Source of the DNA: an uncultured Oscillospiraceae bacterium
Lineage (GTDB): Bacteria > Bacillota > Clostridia > Oscillospirales > Oscillospiraceae
Reading direction: 5' to 3'
Assembly: GCA_905205085.1 (NCBI GenBank)
Contig: CAJLCG010000043.1
Location: forward strand, 1 to 16,772
DNA length: 16,772 nucleotides
This document shows positions 13,545-16,772 of the stretch, piece after piece (the first letter of the stretch is position 1; each line of letters begins with the position of its first letter). Made by a program: the position numbers and the translations under genes. The notes beneath the pieces are model-generated. The model was given only the letters and a program-made list of their open reading frames with translations. It had not been told where the DNA came from and ran no database searches.

Positions 13545-13909
13545 TATAACGGCAGAGGAGGTTCTTTTTGTTTGGACTTTGCGGTGTTGAGGGAAGCGAT
13601 CAGCAGCTTTTTTAATTCGGTACAGTGCAGAAGGGGAACTTGCTGAGAGTAATACCCGCTCTCCAGCAGCAGCTCCAGCCAGTATTCGCTTTCCGCACAC
13701 TCTTTCAGGGCGATTTGGAGCTTGGCAATAAAGTCTGCCCGGCTGTGGCCGTAGAAAGCCTCGCGAATATTGGCCCCAATACTGGTGCGGGAGCGGAGAA
13801 GTTGGTTGACCAGTACAGACTCCCGTTTCTCACGTTTGATCTGGTTGCAGACTTGAATGATTTCCAGGGCAAAAGCCTTTGATTTGAAGAGAAGGGGACT
13901 GTCAGTCAT
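13544..13909 (-). CDS. Four-helix-bundle protein (IVS/S23-type family)
   Basis: A 121-aa protein of the family first seen as ORFs in 23S rRNA intervening sequences and now widespread as free-standing genes of unknown role. Family marks: KSKAFALEIIQVCNQI at the N-terminus, the SRTSIGANIREAFYGHSRADFIAKLQIALKECAESEYWLELL core, and a basic tail. It would form a four-helix bundle that oligomerises. The start is uncertain: ATG at 13909 has a GGGTGA site only 4 nt away, and ATG at 13921 has no site. A perfect hairpin (13930-13935 with 13939-13944) lies just upstream, and no promoter was found. No rRNA is nearby, so it is not within a 23S gene. Its 3' end faces a strong SOS-type promoter, which could make antisense RNA to it. 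Confidence 0.88.
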   Translation of the reverse strand: MTDSPLLFKSKAFALEIIQVCNQIKREKRESVLVNQLLRSRTSIGANIREAFYGHSRADFIAKLQIALKECAESEYWLELLLESGYYSQQVPLLHCTELKKLLIASLNTAKSKQKEPPLPL

Positions 13910-13961
13910 GAAATCACCCATTTTAATCGGTCGGCGCAGCCGACACCTTACTTTTTACCTA

Positions 13962-14034
13962 TTCCCTTTTCCTTCTTCCTTCCAAAAATCCTGAATGCGA
14001 AAGGGTAGGGAAGAGGGAATAGGGAAAAGGGAAG
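13962..14034. repeat. Opposed purine/pyrimidine heptad repeats with a G-quadruplex motif
   Basis: Positions 14007-14034 are four heptads of the form AGGGAAN; with the preceding GGG they give five GGG runs (14003, 14008, 14015, 14022, 14029) with 2-4 base loops, a textbook G-quadruplex pattern on the plus strand. Positions 13962-13983 are a pure C/T tract built of similar heptads in reverse. Between them, 13984-13998 is a 15-base copy of one terminator arm (complement of 14058-14072). Confidence 0.7.
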
Positions 14035-14038
14035 AAGA

Positions 14039-14072
14039 AAAAATCCTGAACGCTGACGCATTCAGGATTTTT
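14039..14072 (-). terminator. Terminator of the tRNA-Thr/tRNA-Tyr unit
   Basis: A 12-bp stem (14061-14072 with 14039-14050), closed by ATCCTGAA/TTCAGGAT and A/T ends, follows the tRNA-Tyr CCA directly on the minus strand and ends in a U run. The A-rich and T-rich flanks make it work in either direction. Confidence 0.9.
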
Positions 14073-14155
14073 GGTGGAGGAGGGTGGATTCGAACCACCG
14101 AAGCTAACGCAACAGATTTACAGTCTGCCCCCTTTGGCCACTCGGGAACTCCTCC
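14072..14155 (-). tRNA. tRNA-Tyr (anticodon GTA)
   Basis: An 84-nt class II tRNA with acceptor GGAGGAG, a long variable arm, anticodon loop CTGTAAA with GTA, T-loop TTCGAAT, discriminator A and encoded CCA. It is 13 nt downstream of tRNA-Thr and shares its promoter. Confidence 0.96.
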
Positions 14156-14168
14156 AAATATGAAGTTA

Positions 14169-14244
14169 TGGAGCTGGTGGACGGATTCGAACCCCCGACC
14201 TGCTGATTACAAATCAGCTGCTCTACCGGCTGAGCTACACCAGC
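14169..14244 (-). tRNA. tRNA-Thr (anticodon TGT)
   Basis: A 76-nt cloverleaf: acceptor GCTGGTG/CACCAGC, D-arm AGCTCAGCCGGTAGAGC, anticodon loop TTTGTAA with TGT, T-loop TTCGAAT, discriminator T and encoded CCA. The T-stem (GGGGG with CCGTC) has one G-G mismatch and one G-U pair; the rest pairs well. Confidence 0.95.
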
Positions 14245-14275
14245 GCATCAAGAGTGCTGTCCAACAGCAGGTGTC

Positions 14276-14304
14276 ATTCTACCAAAGAACATGCGTCTTG
14301 TCAA
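14276..14304 (-). promoter_or_regulatory. Strong promoter of tRNA-Thr/tRNA-Tyr
   Basis: On the minus strand: TTGACA (14299-14304), a 17-bp spacer and TAGAAT (14276-14281). Upstream, 14309-14336 is nearly pure A/T with two palindromes (14309-14320 and 14323-14336), a likely UP element shared with the divergent small operon. Confidence 0.9.
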
Positions 14305-14407
14305 GCCTAATTTCGAAATTTGGAAAAAATTTTTTCAATGAGGGAGAAAGGAGTGTTTTTACACGGCGGAGAGCCAGAGAAATTCCCTGCTTCTGCCGCT
14401 GCGGGAT

Positions 14408-14551
14408 GTGCAGCAGGCCATGCCGGCGGCCTACTGTCCCCAATGCGGCGGGGAGCAGTACCGCTGGGACCGGATGGTCTGGCGGGAGGGAAGGAGGATC
14501 TGCGCGGAGTGTGCCGCGCGGGAAGAAGAGGAGGAAGAGAGAGAATCATGA
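14408..14551 (+). CDS. Small zinc-ribbon protein, start uncertain
   Basis: The frame encodes a short protein with CPQCGG and, 21 residues later, CAEC, a four-cysteine zinc ribbon, followed by a Glu-rich tail (AAREEEEEERES). Its TGA overlaps the ATG of the next gene (ATGA at 14548-14551), which supports it as the first gene of a translationally coupled operon. The start is not settled: GTG 14408 and ATG 14420 lack good ribosome binding sites, and the open frame runs back to 14342, including LLLPLRDVQQ, so a CTG start near 14387 is possible. A good purine-rich site at 14345-14353 has no in-frame standard start after it. Small zinc-ribbon proteins of this kind often accompany mobile-element regulators; the role is unknown. 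Confidence 0.5.
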   Translation: MQQAMPAAYCPQCGGEQYRWDRMVWREGRRICAECAAREEEEEERES

Positions 14552-14781
14552 CCCTGTTGGAACTGTCTGTGGAGTACCGGGAACATGCCCGGATGCTGGA
14601 TCTGCGCATCTGTCAGCTGGAAGCAGTGCTGGAGCGGACCCGAAACGAGAAGCAGCGGCTGATGCTGGAGCACCGCATCCATATGCTGTCCACCATGCTG
14701 CGGGAGGCCAGAGAGCTGGCGGTCCTCACGGAGCGCTACTACGAGAGGGGGTACCGCCGCAATGCCAAATACACGCTATAG
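14548..14781 (+). CDS. Unrecognised 77-aa helical protein
   Basis: Starts at the ATG that overlaps the upstream TGA, behind a GAGGAGG-rich leader. The product MTLLELSVEYREHARMLDLR... is Leu/Glu/Arg-rich with heptad-like spacing (LRICQLEAVLERTRNEKQRL) and is probably an antiparallel coiled coil. A basic C-terminus follows (YYERGYRRNAKYTL). No membrane segment, signal or metal site is visible. It overlaps the next gene by 20 bp. The tight packing with a zinc-ribbon and a sigma-like gene suggests a regulatory cassette in which this could be a partner of the sigma-like protein; that is inference only. Part of a longer frame from 14320 exists, but its N-terminus looks like out-of-frame zinc-ribbon sequence. 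Confidence 0.65.
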   Translation: MTLLELSVEYREHARMLDLRICQLEAVLERTRNEKQRLMLEHRIHMLSTMLREARELAVLTERYYERGYRRNAKYTL

Positions 14782-15079
14782 GAGAGGGAAGCTGTACGCC
14801 GCCGATATGGCCTTGTACAGCATGCAGATGGCGTCCGACAACAGCAAGGAGATCAGCCGCCTGAAACGGAACCTGATCCGGGCCCTCCAGGAGGACGTGA
14901 CCGAGCGCCAGCGGCAGACGCTGCTGATGTACTACGCCCAGGGGTACAATATGCGGGAGATCGGCGAGCGGCTGGGCGTGGACCGGTCCACCATTTCCCG
15001 CACCATCAAGCGGGGGGAGCGGCGGCTCCAGCGCTGCCTGCGCTACGGGGCGGAGGCCTATCTGCGGAATATGGATTAG
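14762..15079 (+). CDS. Sigma-region-4-like DNA-binding protein
   Basis: A 105-aa protein whose C-terminal half, TERQRQTLLMYYAQGYNMRE followed by IGERLGVDRSTISRTIKRGE (about residues 47-86), is a sigma-70 region 4-type helix-turn-helix. The N-terminal half (residues 1-45) is a basic helical segment and shows no region 2, so it is not a full ECF sigma factor. Similar short proteins occur in integrative elements and prophages of Firmicutes as regulators. The ATG at 14762 overlaps the upstream gene by 20 bp with a GAGAGGGG site about 11 nt before it, suggesting coupling; ATG 14807 is an alternative. There is no integrase or relaxase nearby, so the element, if any, is degraded or the cassette stands alone. 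Confidence 0.85.
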   Translation: MPNTRYRRGKLYAADMALYSMQMASDNSKEISRLKRNLIRALQEDVTERQRQTLLMYYAQGYNMREIGERLGVDRSTISRTIKRGERRLQRCLRYGAEAYLRNMD

Positions 15080-15163
15080 CGGCGGGGGAGCCCTTCCGTT
15101 TGGGGCGGGGGTGTGGTAAAATAGGGGCACAATCTGCCCGCAAGCGGGTCACAGGAGGAGCTT

Positions 15164-15748
15164 ATGTCCGGAAAAGAGGAATTTATTGAGCTGTTTAAGG
15201 AGAAGATCACCCGCCCCGGCGCCGACGCGCTGTTAAACTTTTTGGAGCATAAAAGCGACTTTTTCACCGCCCCTGCCTCGGCGCGGTATCATCTGGCCTG
15301 CGAGGGCGGGCTGTGTGAGCACAGCCTGAATGTATACCACTGTCTGGTGGACTACCTCCAGCGGGAGCGGGTGCAGGAGCTCTACGGCCTGGAGTACAGC
15401 GAGGAGACGGTGGCTGTGGTGGCCCTGCTCCACGATCTGTGCAAGATCGGCTGCTATAAGAAGGGGTTCCGCAACGTGAAGAACGACGCCACCGGCCAGT
15501 GGGAGAAGGTGCCCACGTACAGCTTTGACGACCCGCTGCCCTATGGACACGGCGAGAAGAGCGTGTACATCGCCAACGGCTACATCCGCCTGACGAGGGA
15601 GGAGGCCATGGCCATCCGCTGGCATATGGGCTTTTCTGGGCCGGAGGACCCCAGAACGGTGGGACAGGCGTTTCAGAAGTATCCGCTGGCGTTTGCATTG
15701 GCCACCGCCGACATGGAGGCCAGCTACTTCCTGGAAAGCGAACCCTAA
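15164..15748 (+). CDS. HD-domain phosphohydrolase-like protein
   Basis: A 194-aa soluble protein with an HD metal-dependent phosphohydrolase pattern: His53 (GGLCEHSLNV), His90-Asp91 (ALLHDLCKIG), His129 (YGHGEKS), His154 (RWHMGF) and Asp183 (TADMEA). The HD pair is complete, so it is probably active, on a nucleotide or other phosphate ester that cannot be named. It resembles HD proteins found in both chromosomal and phage-related contexts. The start has a GGAGGAG site 5 nt upstream. It is 84 bp from the sigma-like gene on the same strand; a TAAAAT box (15118-15123) and a small hairpin lie between, so it may have its own promoter. A palindromic repeat starts at the base after its stop. Confidence 0.88.
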   Translation: MSGKEEFIELFKEKITRPGADALLNFLEHKSDFFTAPASARYHLACEGGLCEHSLNVYHCLVDYLQRERVQELYGLEYSEETVAVVALLHDLCKIGCYKKGFRNVKNDATGQWEKVPTYSFDDPLPYGHGEKSVYIANGYIRLTREEAMAIRWHMGFSGPEDPRTVGQAFQKYPLAFALATADMEASYFLESEP

Positions 15749-15774
15749 CCTACTTTTCTTGAAAGAAAAGTAGG
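15749..15774. repeat. CCTACTTTTC palindrome after the HD gene
   Basis: A 12+12 perfect inverted repeat (15749-15760 with 15763-15774) directly after the stop, followed by CAAAAGAACTTTG and a second hairpin GGAAAAC-tac-GTTTTCC (15789-15805). A related hairpin beginning CCTACTTT is at 4694-4721. Confidence 0.7.
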
Positions 15775-15830
15775 CAAAAGAACTTTGTGGAAAACTACGT
15801 TTTCCTTCTGCGCCCGTAAGTAGGATTTTC

Positions 15831-15867
15831 AATGGGAGTGACGTGTTTCGTTGCTCCCATTTTTTTA
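15831..15867 (+). terminator. Terminator downstream of the HD gene
   Basis: AATGGGAG (15831-15838) pairs with CTCCCATT (15854-15861), with inner G-U and ACG/CGT pairs extending the stem, and is followed by a seven-T run (15860-15866). It is a relative of the terminator at 4756-4784. Confidence 0.88.
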
Positions 15868-16071
15868 CGCATATGTTTACGCACTGGAAAGGAGGACTTC
15901 CCCCCTGGAAAATGGGCAAACTAATAGAAAGGATATTGTTAAAAGAATGCGCTTTATACAAAAACCCTCGTCGCAGTGCACAGTTTGCCCTGCTGTTCCC
16001 ACTTCTTTTTGCTGCCTTTTTGGAGGAAAGTGAAGAAAACGAAAGTTTTTGAAAAAAATCCCCTGGAGGGG
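15868..16071. other. Gene-free spacer before the prs promoter
   Basis: No convincing gene. It has an AAAGGAGG-like motif at 15888-15895 and a possible 46-aa frame from ATG 15912 with a hydrophobic stretch, but the spacing of 16 nt is poor and no family is evident. CCCCTggAGGGG-type inverted bases lie at about 16061-16072. Confidence 0.4.
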
Positions 16072-16077
16072 GTCAAA

Positions 16078-16101
16078 TTTTCCGTTCAGGTATGCTATAA
16101 T
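16078..16101 (+). promoter_or_regulatory. Candidate prs promoter
   Basis: TATAAT at 16096-16101, preceded by TGC to give an extended -10; the -35 region is weak (TCAAAT-like). Transcription would start near 16108, leaving a leader of about 277 nt. Confidence 0.6.
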
Positions 16102-16107
16102 GGCTTT

Positions 16108-16384
16108 GCCAATCCCGACCTTTTACCTGGTCAAAGGCTGGTGGGCGTTTTACCTGCCGGGCCTGCGCGGATCAAGAGCATCTTCGGCTCCGGCGCAATG
16201 CCGGCGCCGGTTCAAGTTAAGGCTGCTGGTCCCGGTTCTCCGCCGAGAGTCTGGAACAGTGGCCGGCCCGCGTTTTTTCAGCCGTCCAAAACCATCTTTT
16301 TCATGCAGTCATTTACAGGAGAAGGTACAGGAACACGGAGCAAGGCCGCCGGGCCGCTCCACGAAAAACGGAAGGAAGTTGATT
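16108..16384 (+). other. Long structured GC-rich leader of prs
   Basis: The region has hairpins GACC/GGTC (16117-16120 with 16129-16132), CCGGCGC/GCGCCGG (16190-16196 with 16204-16210), and GGAGC-GGCC/GGCC-GCTCC (16337-16360) just before the ribosome binding site. TTTTACCTG occurs twice, at 16121-16129 and 16148-16156. A GC-rich stretch ending in six T (16273-16278) lies midway and may be part of an attenuator. It matches no riboswitch class that I can recognise. Confidence 0.45.
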
Positions 16385-16772
16385 ATGATCACACACGGGA
16401 AGAGCATCAAGATTTTCACGGGCAACTCGAACCCCAACCTGGCCAAGGCCATCTGCCAGGAACTTGGGGTGCCCCTGGGCAATTCTGAGGTAGGCTCCTT
16501 CGCCGACGGCGAAAACTTTGCCTCCATCTACGAGACCGTCCGCGGGTCTGACGTCTTTGTGGTGCAGTCCACCTGCCCCTTTGAGAAGGACGGAAAGATG
16601 CACACCGTAAACGACGCCCTGATGGAGCTGCTCATTATGATTGATGCGCTGCGCCGGGCCTCCGCCGGGCGTATCACCGCCGTCATCCCCTATTTCGGCT
16701 ATGCCCGTCAGGACCGCAAGACCAAGCCCCGCGATCCCATCTCCGCCAAGCTGGTGGCCAACCTGATCACCC
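16385..16772 (+). CDS. prs: Ribose-phosphate pyrophosphokinase (PRPP synthase), 3' part outside the window
   Basis: Makes PRPP from ribose 5-phosphate and ATP for purine, pyrimidine, His and Trp synthesis and for salvage enzymes such as Xpt. The first 129 residues are present: [40 protein letters not shown] (35-54), [20 protein letters not shown] (58-77), [20 protein letters not shown] (79-98), and the ATP-binding [20 protein letters not shown] (103-122), with the conserved RQDRK loop at 108-112. These are typical of class I PRPP synthases. The start has an AAGGAAG site 7 nt upstream. The gene continues past the window edge, so the PRPP-binding loop and C-terminus are not seen. A long structured leader suggests post-initiation control. 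Confidence 0.95.
   Translation, partial: MITHGKSIKIFTGNSNPNLAKAICQELGVPLGNSEVGSFADGENFASIYETVRGSDVFVVQSTCPFEKDGKMHTVNDALMELLIMIDALRRASAGRITAVIPYFGYARQDRKTKPRDPISAKLVANLIT

Noticed and set aside
13962..14072. CRISPR-like short repeats
   Set aside because: The repeats are contiguous 7-mers without spacers, and no cas genes are present.
14320..14547. N-terminal extension of the 77-aa gene to give 153 aa
   Set aside because: The extension is a frame-shifted reading of the zinc-ribbon gene; a strong ribosome binding site and the ATGA overlap support the start at 14548.
15912..16052. 46-aa frame with a hydrophobic stretch before prs
   Set aside because: The nearest ribosome binding site is 16 nt away, the codon use is unlike neighbouring genes, and no family is recognised.
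16221..16258. Similarity to the ykkC/PRPP riboswitch word CTGGTCC...CGAGAG in the prs leader
   Set aside because: The two words are separated by extra bases, and the other conserved blocks of that class are not found.

Overview
The window looks like chromosome of a GC-rich Clostridia member, most likely an Oscillospiraceae-type gut anaerobe. Evidence: GC-rich third codon positions, strong purine-rich ribosome binding sites, Firmicutes-type genes (xpt, mfd, a PrsA/SurA-like lipoprotein), -35/-10 promoters in AT-rich spacers, a Firmicutes-type LexA box, and abundant palindromic intergenic repeats. The lineage is inferred from style, not from a database match.

Layout. 1-1400: xpt (+), then a divergent pair, a small XRE regulator (-) and an unrecognised 92-aa protein (+), whose shared spacer carries two near-identical 19-bp palindromes. 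1400-4036: a P-type calcium ATPase (-). 4037-4755: a gene-free, strongly structured interval with 20-bp terminal inverted repeats, possibly containing a structured RNA. 4807-9717: a lipoprotein peptidyl-prolyl isomerase and mfd (both -). 9822-11001: an aldo/keto reductase and tRNA-Val (both -). 11183-12816: pgi (+), whose last 50 bp are repeated 228 bp downstream on the far side of a palindrome-rich insert. 12950-13360: a 136-aa P-loop protein (+). 13361-13560: a near-consensus rightward promoter with a LexA box that leads into no recognisable gene. 13544-14244: a four-helix-bundle (IVS/S23-type) gene, a G-run heptad repeat, tRNA-Tyr and tRNA-Thr (all -). 14408-15079: three overlapping small genes (zinc ribbon, helical protein, sigma-region-4-like protein). 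15164-15748: an HD-domain protein. 15749-16384: repeats, a terminator and a long GC-rich leader in front of prs, which runs off the window end.

Function. xpt uses PRPP and prs makes it, so purine salvage appears at both ends, but nothing shows that the two are linked. mfd is DNA-repair related and lies about 3.8 kb from the LexA-box promoter. Most other genes are independent housekeeping units with their own promoters and terminators. The less ordinary parts are the twin-operator XRE pair, the 4141-4742 element, the orphan SOS promoter, the pgi 3' duplication and the small sigma-like operon. I see no complete transposon, prophage or CRISPR array, and no clear-cut undescribed multi-gene system; the closest candidates are listed in the findings.
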